Origin: Bryobacterales bacterium
GTDB lineage: Bacteria; Acidobacteriota; Terriglobia; Bryobacterales; Bryobacteraceae
DNA: 64,000 nt
Direction: 5' to 3'
Assembly: GCA_026954325.1 (NCBI GenBank)
Contig: JAIXKK010000198.1
Location: forward strand, 1 to 64,000
Position 1 is the first letter of the stretch. Each line of letters begins with the position of its first letter. Of the stretch, positions 30,996 through 39,966 are shown piece by piece. Both the position numbers and the translations under genes were made by a program. Under the pieces are notes generated by a model. It ran no database searches and was not told the DNA's origin. It saw only the letters and a program-made list of their open reading frames with translations.

Positions 30996-33269
30996 ATGCG
31001 GCGCGCCCGCCCTCTCTTTCTTCTGGCGATCCTGGTCATTTCCGGCTACGTGGCGGTAACCTATCGCCATCAACTCGCCGAGATCCGCCGCCACGCTCCT
31101 CCCGTGCCGAAACCTCTCGAACAGGGCGTGAATGCCACCGCCACGGATTGGCATTGGGAAAAAAGCTCGGGGAACGGACCGGCGGTGGCGGTGCGGGCGA
31201 AAAACTTCCGCCAGATCAAGGAGCCCAGCCGCTTTGAATTAGAGAAAGTGGACCTGAAGATCTACCGCGGCGATGGCAAGTCCTATGACCACGTGCTAAG
31301 CGAACGGGCGATTTTCGATATGGCCGAAGCTTTCCTCTACTCGGAAGGAGAGGCGGACATCACCATGGGGGAGGAGGAGGGCAAGACACCCTCTCCCGCG
31401 CGCCTCATCCACATCAAGTCCTCCGGGATTCGTTTCGACAGTAAGACGGGCAAGGCGGAAACCGATCGGGAAGCGACGTTCGTCTTCGAGCGCGGCGAAG
31501 GAAAGGCCGTAGGCGCAGTTTATGATCCCTCCACTCGCGAATTGCTCCTGCGCAGCAAGGCCCAACTTGTCTGGCACGACCGGAAATCCGCCAATCCACG
31601 GCCCATGAAAGTGGAGGCGGATCGAATCCTGTACCTGGAAAATGAATCGAAGGTGGTCCTCTCCCCGTGGGCAAAATTGACCCGCGACAACATGACGCTC
31701 GAAGGGAAGGGGGCGCTTGTGACGCTCGACAAGAACGGCATCCGGCAAGTGGACACCACCGCCGCCAAAGGCGCCGACAGGTTTCCCGGCCGCGTGCTCG
31801 ATTATGCCGCCGACCGGCTCACTCTGACGCTCAACGAAAAGAGCGAAGTAGAAAAGATCAAGGGGGAGGGTAACGCGACTCTTATCACAACCACCGAGTT
31901 CGCCGTGACCAACACGCATTCGAACCAGGTGGATCTGGATTTTGACGCCACCGGAAGCGAGAGCATTCTTCGACGCGCCTTCGCCGCCGGCCAGGCGATG
32001 GTGGAATCGAAGCCCATCGCCCGTCCGGATCGCCCTCCCGCCGAGACTCGCATCCTGCGCAGCGAAAGAGTGGAAATGACGATGCGTCCCGGCGGCAAGG
32101 AGATTGACGCGATCAACACCCCCACCCCGGGGGTTCTGGAATTCCTTCCCAATCGCCCCGGACAGCACCGGAGGCGTGTCGACGGTGACCGGTTCCATAT
32201 CCTCTACGGCGCAGCCAACACGCTCGAGTCTTTCCGTACCAGCAACGCCCGCACGCGCACCGACAACGAGCCGAGGCAGGGTAAGCCGCGGCCTCCCGCG
32301 CTGACATCGAGTAAGGAATTGCAAGCCCGCTTCGCGCCGAAAAGCGGTGAGATGATTCGCCTCGAGCAATCGGGCGATTTCCGCTACGAGGAAGCAGAAC
32401 GCAAGGCGCGCTCGGAACGGGCCATCCTTGACCAGACCTCGAATCGCATCACGCTGGTGCAGGACGCGCGCGTTTGGGATTCCACCGGCGCCACCTCCGC
32501 CGACCAGATCGTTCTCGATCAGAAGAGTGAGGATTTCACAGCCGAAGGACATGTGAACTCGAGCCGCCTCCCTGACCGCAAGGGCTCGGGCTCCGCCATG
32601 CTTTCCAAGGACGAGCCCACGCAGGCTAGAGCCGCAAAGATGATTACCCGCGATAAACAAAGCCTGGTGATCTACGATGGCAACGCCGTCCTGTGGCAGG
32701 GGGCGAACCGCCTCCAGGCCGATCACATCGAAATCGAGCGCAAAAACGGGTTGCTGCGCGCCAACGGCCACGTGGTGAGCCAGTTGATCGACCAGCAGAA
32801 TGACGCCGAGGCGGCGAAGCCGAAGAACGCCGCCCCCGTGTTCACTCTCATCACCGCTCCATCCATGACGTACTCGGATAAAGACCGCGTCGCCCACTAC
32901 ACTGGCGGAGTGTTCCTTCGCCGGGCCGGTCTTGACGTGCGCAGCCGCGAATTGCGCGCCTATCTCAAGGATGAAGGCAAGCAGAAGGATAAGCAGGAGA
33001 GCGAATCGAGTTTAGAAAAAGCGGCCGCGGACGGCAGCGTCGTCATTGTGCAGGTGGCCGCGGACCGGACTCGGCGCGGCGCCTCCGAGCATGCGGATTA
33101 TTATGTGGATGAGCAGAAGATTGTTCTCGCGCAGGGACAGCCGGAATTGCAGGATTCGCTGCGGGGCGTCACGCGAGGTAAACAATTGACCTATTTCGCC
33201 GGCGATGATAGGCTGCTGGTCAATGGGGTCCCCGCGCAGCCGGCAGTAAGCAGGATCCGCCGGAAATAA
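30996..33269 (+). CDS. Large LptC/LptA-like LPS transport protein
   Basis: A 757-residue protein with an N-terminal membrane anchor (PLFLLAILVISGYVAVTY), then an LptC-like beta-jellyroll region (LEKVDLKIYRGDGKSYDHVL, AFLYSEGEADI) and several OstA/LptA-type repeats (LYLENESKVVLSPWAKLTRD, FTAEGHVNSSRL, LVIYDGNAVLWQGANRLQAD, YTGGVFLRRAGLDVRSREL). These are the slide-like beta segments that carry lipopolysaccharide across the periplasm. The family normally has separate proteins of about 190 (LptC) and 180 (LptA) residues, so this is a fused or extended bridge. lptB follows 3 bases on, which supports the assignment strongly. Confidence 0.82.
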   Translation: MRRARPLFLLAILVISGYVAVTYRHQLAEIRRHAPPVPKPLEQGVNATATDWHWEKSSGNGPAVAVRAKNFRQIKEPSRFELEKVDLKIYRGDGKSYDHVLSERAIFDMAEAFLYSEGEADITMGEEEGKTPSPARLIHIKSSGIRFDSKTGKAETDREATFVFERGEGKAVGAVYDPSTRELLLRSKAQLVWHDRKSANPRPMKVEADRILYLENESKVVLSPWAKLTRDNMTLEGKGALVTLDKNGIRQVDTTAAKGADRFPGRVLDYAADRLTLTLNEKSEVEKIKGEGNATLITTTEFAVTNTHSNQVDLDFDATGSESILRRAFAAGQAMVESKPIARPDRPPAETRILRSERVEMTMRPGGKEIDAINTPTPGVLEFLPNRPGQHRRRVDGDRFHILYGAANTLESFRTSNARTRTDNEPRQGKPRPPALTSSKELQARFAPKSGEMIRLEQSGDFRYEEAERKARSERAILDQTSNRITLVQDARVWDSTGATSADQIVLDQKSEDFTAEGHVNSSRLPDRKGSGSAMLSKDEPTQARAAKMITRDKQSLVIYDGNAVLWQGANRLQADHIEIERKNGLLRANGHVVSQLIDQQNDAEAAKPKNAAPVFTLITAPSMTYSDKDRVAHYTGGVFLRRAGLDVRSRELRAYLKDEGKQKDKQESESSLEKAAADGSVVIVQVAADRTRRGASEHADYYVDEQKIVLAQGQPELQDSLRGVTRGKQLTYFAGDDRLLVNGVPAQPAVSRIRRK

Positions 33270-33272
33270 CGC

Positions 33273-33995
33273 ATGCGAATTCTGGAAACATCGGAAATCT
33301 CCAAGTCGTATCGCGGCCGCAAGGTGGTGGATGGCGTGTCGGTGAGCGTGTCGCAAGGCGAAGTGGTGGGCCTGCTAGGGCCGAACGGCGCGGGCAAGAC
33401 CACATCGTTCTACATGATTGTCGGCCTGGTAAGCCCGGATAGCGGAAAGATTCTCCTCGACCAAAACGACATTACGCCGCTGGCGATGTATGAGCGCGCC
33501 CGGCGGGGCATCAGTTACCTGCCGCAAGAGGCCTCCGTCTTCCGCCGGCTGACCGTGGAAGAGAATCTCATGGCGATTCTCGAGACTCTCTCTCTTCCCG
33601 GCGCCAAGCGCAGGGAGCGGATGACAACACTCATCGAAATGCTCGGTCTCGAGAAGGTGCGCCAGAGCAAAGGCTATATGCTCAGCGGCGGCGAGCGGCG
33701 CCGCGTCGAGATCGCGCGCTCCCTGGTGATCGAGCCGAATTTCCTGCTGCTCGACGAGCCCTTCTCCGGCATCGATCCCATCCAGGTGATGGAACTTCAG
33801 CGCATCGTCTTCGACCTGAAGCGGGCGGGAATCGGGATTCTAGTGACTGATCACAACGTGCGGGAGACTCTGGCCGTTACCGACCGCGCCTACATTATCA
33901 ACAACGGAAAAATCTTCCGCGCCGGCACCCCGGAGGCGTTGGGCAATGATCCGGAGGTGAAGCGGATCTACCTGGGCGAGTCCTTCCAGTTGTAG
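33273..33995 (+). CDS. lptB: LPS export ABC transporter ATP-binding protein LptB
   Basis: A 240-residue ABC ATPase. Walker A is GPNGAGKTTSF, the Q-loop is YLPQEASVFRRL, the signature is LSGGERRRVEIARSL, Walker B is FLLLDEPFSGIDP and the switch His is in VTDHNVRETL. The VFRRLTVEENLMAILE text and the length are typical for LptB. It powers extraction of LPS by LptFG. LptF and LptG genes are not in the window. Confidence 0.95.
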   Translation: MRILETSEISKSYRGRKVVDGVSVSVSQGEVVGLLGPNGAGKTTSFYMIVGLVSPDSGKILLDQNDITPLAMYERARRGISYLPQEASVFRRLTVEENLMAILETLSLPGAKRRERMTTLIEMLGLEKVRQSKGYMLSGGERRRVEIARSLVIEPNFLLLDEPFSGIDPIQVMELQRIVFDLKRAGIGILVTDHNVRETLAVTDRAYIINNGKIFRAGTPEALGNDPEVKRIYLGESFQL

Positions 33996-34007
33996 GGGGC
34001 CTCCCGG

Positions 34008-34934
34008 TCAGCCCGTGCTCATCCGCTCCCAGGCGTCCACGCCTCCGCGCAAGGCGCGCACACGAGTGATTCCTCTCTCCGACAGGAGCAGCGCCGCACG
34101 GGCGCTCGATGCTTCGTTGGGTCAACCGCAGAACAGAATGATTTCGCGGTCGCGGGGGATCTCCCGGTAGTGGCTCGCGAGACCCTTGGAACTGATTCGA
34201 AGAGCGCCGGGGATGCCGGCCGCGCCCGCGGCCAGTTCGCCGCGCAGATCCACAAGAAACAGATCCTCGCCGGCGTCCAACCGCCGCCGCAGTTCCTCCG
34301 CGCTGATGCGCGCGACTTCGATCTTGCGAAGGAAAGCCCGGCGCCGCAGAATCTTCCATATGATCCAGACCGCGAAGAGGCCCAGCACGAGAAGGAGCAA
34401 ACCGGAACCGGTCCGTGAAGCGTATTCCGCCGCCTCTTCCAACTGATCGCTCAACAGGTAGCCGAGACCCATATACGAGGCGCTCCAGAACGCCGTCCCC
34501 AAGGCATCATAGGCGAGAAATCGCCCGATTCCCGCGCCCGAGTTGCCCGCCATGGGTGCGGCGACGGCGTTCAAACCCGGCACGAACTTGGAGATGAGCA
34601 GCGATTTGAGCCCATAGCGCAGGAACGCATTCTCTGTCTGCCTCACGCAGGAATCGGGCTCGATCGAAAGCCGGCACAGCAACCGCAGGACTCGCGGCCC
34701 GCGGCTTCTGCCAATGTAGAACCATGCGCTGTCCACCAGCAGGGCCGCGGCCATGCAGCAGGCAACGGCGGCAACCGGGTGGAGTAGGCCGGAACGGATC
34801 AGCGCGCCGGCGGCCAGCAGCAAGGGGACGGACGGAATAGGAAGCGCCCCTTGCTCGGCCAGCACCCACGCGAACAGCACCACATAACCATGACTTGCGA
34901 CGAAACCCAGCACCTCGCGCATCCTATTCAGCAT
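34008..34934 (-). CDS. DedA family membrane protein with C-terminal rhodanese, candidate selenoprotein (in-frame TGA)
   Basis: The DedA part (residues 1-200) has several spans and LLISKFVPGLNAVAAPMAGNS, the conserved family segment. A rhodanese domain follows (ELRRRLDAGEDLFLVDLRGE). It reaches the active-site loop as EIILFCG, then TGA at 34124-34122, then PNEASSARAALLLSERGITR and GGVDAWERMSTG to a TGA at 34008. The text after the TGA is exactly the missing rhodanese C-terminus and is in frame. From memory, related DedA-rhodanese proteins have Cys at this site, and reading TGA as selenocysteine gives 308 residues. A hairpin follows at SECIS distance. Alternatives are a nonsense mutation or a base error. 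Sec machinery genes are not in view. Confidence 0.65.
34090..34106 (-). promoter_or_regulatory. Bacterial SECIS-like hairpin downstream of the in-frame TGA
   Basis: On the minus strand the segment AGCGCC-CGTGC-GGCGCT forms a perfect 6-bp stem with a 5-base loop that has G at its second position. The loop begins 22 bases after the TGA codon (34124-34122). Bacterial SECIS elements are described as a stem with a small apical loop, at least one G in its first two bases, and about 16-37 bases from UGA. The hairpin meets these loose criteria. GC-rich coding DNA also forms such stems by chance, so it is support and not proof. Confidence 0.5.
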
Positions 34935-35232
34935 GGCACTTTATGGGGCTCTTTCGCCTCCTCGGGGTGACGTGCCGGGATCAAGTAAAACCACGCAAGG
35001 ACTCCTCATGCGCGCTGCTTCCGCAAGAATCCCTTTTCATGGCTTTGACCTAAGGGACATCGCATCCGCGTCGAAACATTTGGAGCCGGCGCTCCGCTCA
35101 AGCAAGTGCTGGAAAAAATCGGATTTGCCGCTGAGAACGCCGCGGCCGCGGCCAGGCGTCAGACTGCCAGGGCACAACAAGCGAGGCCGTGGCAATGGAG
35201 AGCATAGAATTGAAGTAAGGAGGCAAACAAGC
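34935..35232. other. Intergenic region upstream of transaldolase, possible coding scrap
   Basis: About 298 bases. One plus-strand frame from about 35050 to a TAG at 35213 reads VETFGAGAPLKQVLEKIGFA and an Ala/Arg-rich tail, which looks protein-like but has no start and no family I recognise. The rest must contain the promoter and leader of the transaldolase operon; its ribosome site AAGGAGG lies near 35217. Confidence 0.3.
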
Positions 35233-36201
35233 ATGACACTGCTGGAATCTCTAAAACAATACACGGTGGTGGTAGCGGACACGGGAGACATTGAAGCCAT
35301 CGCCCGCCACCGTCCGCAGGACGCCACCACCAATCCGTCGCTTCTCTACAGCGCCGCGCAGAAGCCCACATACCGTCACCTTGTGGAGAAGGCGGTGGAT
35401 GTTGCCCTGGAATCCGGGCGTGGGTCCAAGGGGAAGGCCGAAGAATTCATAGACCATCTGTTTGTATCCTTCGGATGCGAAATCCTGAAAGTCATTCCGG
35501 GCCGAGTTTCCACGGAAGTGGACGCCAGCCTGAGCTTCGATACAGAAGCCACCATCGCCAAGGCCAGGAAGCTGATCTCGCTCTATGAGAAGGCGGGCGT
35601 GAGCCGTGAACGGATTCTCATCAAAGTGGCCAGCACGTGGGAGGGAATTCGGGCCGCGAGCCGGTTGGAGCAGGAAGGTATCCACTGCAATCTCACCTTG
35701 CTGTTCAGCTTTGCCCAAGCCGTGGCCTGTGCCGAGGCGGGCGTCACTCTGATCTCGCCCTTCGTAGGCCGCATTTATGACTGGTTCAAGAAAGAGAGCG
35801 GCGGTGAAATTCCGGCCGATCAGGACCCCGGCGTAGCCTCCGTCACACGGATCTACAACTATTACAAGGCCTACGGCTACAAGACACAGGTAATGGGGGC
35901 CAGTTTCCGCAACGTGCATCAGATCACTAACCTTGCCGGCGCCGATCTGCTCACCATCAGCCCGGACCTGCTGGAGAAACTGGACCACGAGGAGGGCATC
36001 TTGGAGCGTAAACTCGATCCCGCGCGCGCGGACCCCGGCAAAGACGCCAAGCTTCACCTGGACGAAAAGACCTTCCGCTGGATGCACAATGAAGACGCCA
36101 TGGCGTCGGAGAAACTGGCGGAAGGCATCCGCAAGTTCAACGCGGACGCCCGCAAACTGGAATCTTACGCGCTCTCGCAAGTCGCCGAGAAGGTCGGCTG
36201 A
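35233..36201 (+). CDS. tal: Transaldolase
   Basis: A 322-residue TalA/TalB-type enzyme of the non-oxidative pentose phosphate pathway; it moves a dihydroxyacetone unit between sedoheptulose 7-phosphate and glyceraldehyde 3-phosphate. Landmarks are DATTNPSLLYSAAQKP, VSTEVDASLSFDTEATIAKA, the Schiff-base Lys in RILIKVASTWEGIRA, and CNLTLLFSFAQAVACAEA. A strong ribosome site (AAGGAGG) precedes the ATG at 35233; the open frame upstream of it is not used. A histidine phosphatase and pgi follow, giving a small central-carbon operon. Confidence 0.96.
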   Translation: MTLLESLKQYTVVVADTGDIEAIARHRPQDATTNPSLLYSAAQKPTYRHLVEKAVDVALESGRGSKGKAEEFIDHLFVSFGCEILKVIPGRVSTEVDASLSFDTEATIAKARKLISLYEKAGVSRERILIKVASTWEGIRAASRLEQEGIHCNLTLLFSFAQAVACAEAGVTLISPFVGRIYDWFKKESGGEIPADQDPGVASVTRIYNYYKAYGYKTQVMGASFRNVHQITNLAGADLLTISPDLLEKLDHEEGILERKLDPARADPGKDAKLHLDEKTFRWMHNEDAMASEKLAEGIRKFNADARKLESYALSQVAEKVG

Positions 36202-36212
36202 GTTCGAAGCTC

Positions 36213-36797
36213 ATGTCCGGAGAACTGTGGCTCATCCGGCACGGCGAGACAGAGTGGAGCCGCTCCGGAGCGCATACCGGAAGGACAGACCTTCCGCTCA
36301 CCGAAACGGGAAGAGCGGAAGCCATGGCCATCGGCGAGGCTCTGGGTGGCCGGTGTTTCTCCCTGGTGCTGACCAGTCCCTTCCAGCGAGCCCGTGAAAC
36401 GTGCCGGCTTGCGGGATATGGCGCGGCGGCGGTGGTGGAGCCGAATCTGCGGGAATGGGACTACGGTGACTACGAAGGCAGGACGACGGCGGAGATCCGG
36501 CTTCAGACCTCTGGCTGGAATGTGTGGGAATCGGGAGTGCCGAACGGCGAGAAGATCGAGGATGTTGCCGCCCGAGCGGAGGCGGTGATCGCACGCGCCG
36601 TCAAGGCTCCCGGCGATGTGGCGCTGTTCGGGCACGGACACACCCTTCGAGTCCTGACAGCACGCTGGCTCGGGCTTGGGCCGGCGGAAGGCCGTTTGTT
36701 CTTGTTGGGAACCGCTACGTTGAGCACACTGGGGTTCGAGCGGGAAACCCGGGTAATCACGCGTTGGAATCTATCGTGCGGCCCGGCGCGGGTATGA
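36213..36797 (+). CDS. Histidine phosphatase family protein (phosphoglycerate mutase-like)
   Basis: A 194-residue member of the branch-1 histidine phosphatase superfamily. The phospho-accepting His10 lies in LIRHGETEW; GRTDLPLTETGRAEA, the Arg/Glu segment TSPFQRARETC, REWDYGDYEG and the second catalytic His in ALFGHGHTLRVL follow. Probably a sugar-phosphate or small-molecule phosphatase, since the short length argues against glycolytic mutase. It lies between tal and pgi with short gaps, consistent with a role in sugar phosphate metabolism. Confidence 0.85.
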   Translation: MSGELWLIRHGETEWSRSGAHTGRTDLPLTETGRAEAMAIGEALGGRCFSLVLTSPFQRARETCRLAGYGAAAVVEPNLREWDYGDYEGRTTAEIRLQTSGWNVWESGVPNGEKIEDVAARAEAVIARAVKAPGDVALFGHGHTLRVLTARWLGLGPAEGRLFLLGTATLSTLGFERETRVITRWNLSCGPARV

Positions 36798-36822
36798 TTG
36801 CGGCAAGGAGAGGAACAAGGGA

Positions 36823-38466
36823 ATGAAATCTGTCAAGACATCAGGAGCTAAAGCCACGGCCTGGGAGGCGCTCGCGGCCCACTATGAGGAGATTCATCAT
36901 CTTCACTTGCGAGATCTATTCTCGGGCGACCCAGCACGCGGAGAACGGATGACCGCCGAGGCTGTGGGAGTCTACCTCGACTACTCGAAGAATCGCATCA
37001 CGGGGAAGACTCTCGGGCTACTGGCGCAACTGGCCGAAGGGTGCAATCTGCGCGCGCGCATTGACGCGATGTTCCGTGGCGAGAAGATCAATCTCACGGA
37101 GAACCGGGCTGTATTGCACACCGCCTTGCGTGCTCCAAGGGGCGCGTCCATTGCCGTGGATGGAGAAAACGTCGTGCCCCGCGTGCACGCGGTGCTCGAC
37201 AAGATGGCCGCATTCACTGACCGCGTGCGCCAGGGCGAATGGAGAGGGCACACCGGCAAGCGCATTCGGAATGTAGTCAACATCGGGATCGGGGGTTCCG
37301 ACCTCGGCCCGGTCATGGCGTACGAGGCGCTGCGGCACTACAGCAGCCGGGAGATGACCTTCCGTTTTGTATCGAACATCGACGGAACGGATTTCGCCGA
37401 AGCCGCGCACGGCCTGGATGCGGCGGAAACACTCTTTGTCGTCTCCTCGAAGACATTTACCACGCTCGAAACCATGACCAACGCCCGTACCGCCCGCGAG
37501 TGGCTGCTGGCTCGCTTCGCCGGCGACGGAGCGGCCGTGGCCGCGCACTTCGTAGCCGTTTCCACGAACTCCAGGGAAGTAGCGCGATTCGGCATTGATA
37601 CCGCGAACATGTTCGAATTCTGGGATTGGGTGGGCGGCCGCTACTCGATGCCTTCCGCCATCGGCCTTTCCACCATGGCCGCCATCGGCGCCGAAAACTT
37701 CCGCGCCATGCTGGACGGCTTCCACCAGATGGACGAACATTTCCGCACGGCGCCGTTTGAGCGGAACCTGCCCTTTCTGATGGGCGTGCTCGCCGTCTGG
37801 TACGGCAACTTCTTCGGCGCGCAGACGGTTGCCGTGCTGCCCTACGACCAATATCTCAAGCGCTTCCCCGCCTACCTTCAGCAGTTAACGATGGAAAGCA
37901 ACGGCAAGCATGTGACGCTGGACGGCTCGACCGTGGAATGCGACACCAGCGCCATTTATTGGGGAGAGCCGGGGACCAACGGGCAGCACTCCTTCTACCA
38001 ACTCATTCATCAGGGCACGCGGCTCATCCCGTGCGACTTCATCGCCTTCGCGCAGTCCCTGAACCCGCTCGGGCGGCACCACGATGTGCTGATGGCAAAC
38101 GTGTTCGCCCAAACAGAGGCGCTGGCTTTCGGTAAGACAGCCGATCAGGTGAAGGCCGAGGGCACTCCGGATTGGCTGGTTCCGCACCGCGTCTTTGAAG
38201 GCAACCGGCCATCGAACACGATCCTCGCCGAACGGCTGACGCCGGAACTGCTGGGCAAACTCGTCGCGCTATACGAGCACAGTGTATTCACGCAAGGGGT
38301 GATCTGGAACGTGGATTCCTTTGACCAGTGGGGCGTGGAACTCGGCAAAGTGCTGGCGCAGCGGATCATTCCGGAACTCGAAAGCCATGAGGAGCCGGCG
38401 CTGGGGCACGACTCTTCCACTAACAACATGATCCGCCGCTACCGGAGGTTGAAGGGGAACGGGTAA
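36823..38466 (+). CDS. pgi: Glucose-6-phosphate isomerase
   Basis: A full-length 547-residue isomerase interconverting glucose 6-phosphate and fructose 6-phosphate. Typical pieces are NIGIGGSDLGPVMAYEAL, the phosphate-binding VVSSKTFTTLETMTNA, FEFWDWVGGRYSMPSAIGLS (PGI signature), the Glu/His region ESNGKHVTLDG, and the catalytic Lys near the end in FDQWGVELGKVLAQRI. The protein follows the histidine phosphatase gene by 25 bases, and ends the central-carbon run. Confidence 0.97.
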   Translation: MKSVKTSGAKATAWEALAAHYEEIHHLHLRDLFSGDPARGERMTAEAVGVYLDYSKNRITGKTLGLLAQLAEGCNLRARIDAMFRGEKINLTENRAVLHTALRAPRGASIAVDGENVVPRVHAVLDKMAAFTDRVRQGEWRGHTGKRIRNVVNIGIGGSDLGPVMAYEALRHYSSREMTFRFVSNIDGTDFAEAAHGLDAAETLFVVSSKTFTTLETMTNARTAREWLLARFAGDGAAVAAHFVAVSTNSREVARFGIDTANMFEFWDWVGGRYSMPSAIGLSTMAAIGAENFRAMLDGFHQMDEHFRTAPFERNLPFLMGVLAVWYGNFFGAQTVAVLPYDQYLKRFPAYLQQLTMESNGKHVTLDGSTVECDTSAIYWGEPGTNGQHSFYQLIHQGTRLIPCDFIAFAQSLNPLGRHHDVLMANVFAQTEALAFGKTADQVKAEGTPDWLVPHRVFEGNRPSNTILAERLTPELLGKLVALYEHSVFTQGVIWNVDSFDQWGVELGKVLAQRIIPELESHEEPALGHDSSTNNMIRRYRRLKGNG

Positions 38467-38681
38467 CCGTTCGGTACGATGAGTGCGTACACATACAGGA
38501 CAGTGTCCGCATGCCACGCCCAATCCAACAACAATCGCTGGACGTAACCCGGCCGCGCTCCCGCGGCGGGGCCAATACACTCCGCAATTCGGCGGGTGGC
38601 CACGACACGGTATCCACGAGGACGAGCGGGAAGGAAAATGCAATGGCGAGGGGCCATTTGGACATTTGCGGGGAAAAGCCC

Positions 38682-38758
38682 TGGTAGGCGCGGCAGGACT
38701 CGAACCTGCGACCCTCTGCTTAGAAGGCAGATGCTCTATCCGCCTGAGCTACGCGCCC
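38682..38758 (-). tRNA. tRNA-Arg (anticodon TCT)
   Basis: The minus strand folds into a complete cloverleaf of 77 bases. The acceptor arm GGGCGCG pairs with CGCGCCT (one G-U), the D-arm contains TAGCTCAGGCGG, the anticodon arm is TCTGC-CTTCTAA-GCAGA with anticodon TCT, and the T-loop is GGTTCGAGTCC. CCA is encoded at the 3' end. It decodes AGA codons. The 215 bases between pgi and this gene contain no supported gene. Confidence 0.95.
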
Positions 38759-38782
38759 ATCCCCCCCATTCTATCAACGGCC

Positions 38783-39946
38783 CTACAACTCCACTCCCGT
38801 ATCCATCCACTTCCCCTCCCGCGCCGATTCCAGCACCGCGTCGCACACCTTCTGCGTCTGGAGCGCGTTGCGGAAATCGGGCTGCGTTGGTTTGCCCGAC
38901 TCCACACCCATCACGAAATCCGCCAGCGCATTCAGGAATGTGTGTTCGTAGCCGATGCAGGTACCCGGCACCCAATACCGGTTCATATACGGGTGCTCGG
39001 AATTCGTCGTGTGGATCTTCCGCCATCCCGTCAGGTGCGACTCCACCTTCTTGCCGCTCTGTAATTGCGTGTACTCGAAGAACTGCAAATACTCCGGCTC
39101 TTCCAGGTCAAAGTAGACGCTGCCCCCGGCGCCATTCAGTTCGAAAGTATTGAAATTCTTCCGCCCCCGCGCATAGCGCGTCGATTCGAATGTCCCCATG
39201 GATCCGTTCGCGAATTCGGCCAGGAACATGCATGCATCATCGATGGTCACGGCCTGCCTCTTGCCGGTCACCACGTGCTCGCGCTCCTTTACGAAGGTCT
39301 CGGTCTTCGCCACCACGCGCGTGATCGCGCCGTTCAGCCACATGGCTGTATCGATGGAATGCGCGAGCAGATCGCCCGTGACGCCCGATCCCGCCACGGA
39401 CGCGTCCAGCCGCCACAGCCCCGGACCGCCCTGCGGGACGTCCTCCGCGATTGTCCAATCCTGCAAGTAGGTGGCGCGGTAGTGAAACGCGCGCCCGATG
39501 CGTCCTTCGTCAACCACCTGCTTGGCCAGCGCAATGGCGGGCACGCGCCGGTAGTTGAACCAAACCATGTTGGGAACGCCCGCCGCCTCCACCGCCTTCA
39601 CCATCTCTTCCGCCTCGGCCGCGTTCATCGCCAGCGGCTTCTCGCACACGATCATCTTCCCGTTCTTCGCCGCGGCCAGCGCGATGTCGCGGTGCGTGTT
39701 ATTCGGCGAGCCGATGTCGATGAGGTCGATGTCCGGCGCCTCCACCAGGTCTTTCCAGTCGCTGACAATGCGCTCATAGCCCCAGTTGTCCGCAAACGCC
39801 TTCGCCTTCCCGGCATTGCGTGCGCACACCGCCTTCAACACGGGCTTGTGCCGCACCGGGAAGAAGTCCGTCAACCGCTTGTACGCATTCGAATGGGCGC
39901 GGCCCATGAACCCATATCCAATCATTCCCACGCGTAGTTCTTTCAT
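38783..39946 (-). CDS. Gfo/Idh/MocA family oxidoreductase
   Basis: A cytoplasmic 387-residue NAD(P)-dependent sugar dehydrogenase. It begins MKELRVGMIGYGFMGRAHSN (GxGxxG Rossmann motif); the open frame continues upstream to 40060, inside the next gene, so I use this ATG. The catalytic motif is IVCEKPLAMNAAEAEE, and DDACMFLAEFANGSMGTFES plus AFHYRATYLQDW are C-terminal domain segments. No export signal, unlike the paralogue at 7949. It follows the isomerase gene by about 20 bases; the pair likely acts on the same sugar or inositol-like compound. Confidence 0.9.
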   Translation of the reverse strand: MKELRVGMIGYGFMGRAHSNAYKRLTDFFPVRHKPVLKAVCARNAGKAKAFADNWGYERIVSDWKDLVEAPDIDLIDIGSPNNTHRDIALAAAKNGKMIVCEKPLAMNAAEAEEMVKAVEAAGVPNMVWFNYRRVPAIALAKQVVDEGRIGRAFHYRATYLQDWTIAEDVPQGGPGLWRLDASVAGSGVTGDLLAHSIDTAMWLNGAITRVVAKTETFVKEREHVVTGKRQAVTIDDACMFLAEFANGSMGTFESTRYARGRKNFNTFELNGAGGSVYFDLEEPEYLQFFEYTQLQSGKKVESHLTGWRKIHTTNSEHPYMNRYWVPGTCIGYEHTFLNALADFVMGVESGKPTQPDFRNALQTQKVCDAVLESAREGKWMDTGVEL

Positions 39947-39966
39947 GTTCGTTTCCCAGGGGCGCT

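Noticed and set aside
35050..35215. Short gene upstream of transaldolase
   Set aside because: Protein-like text (GAGAPLKQVLEKIGFA) without start codon or ribosome site; kept only as a note on the intergenic region.
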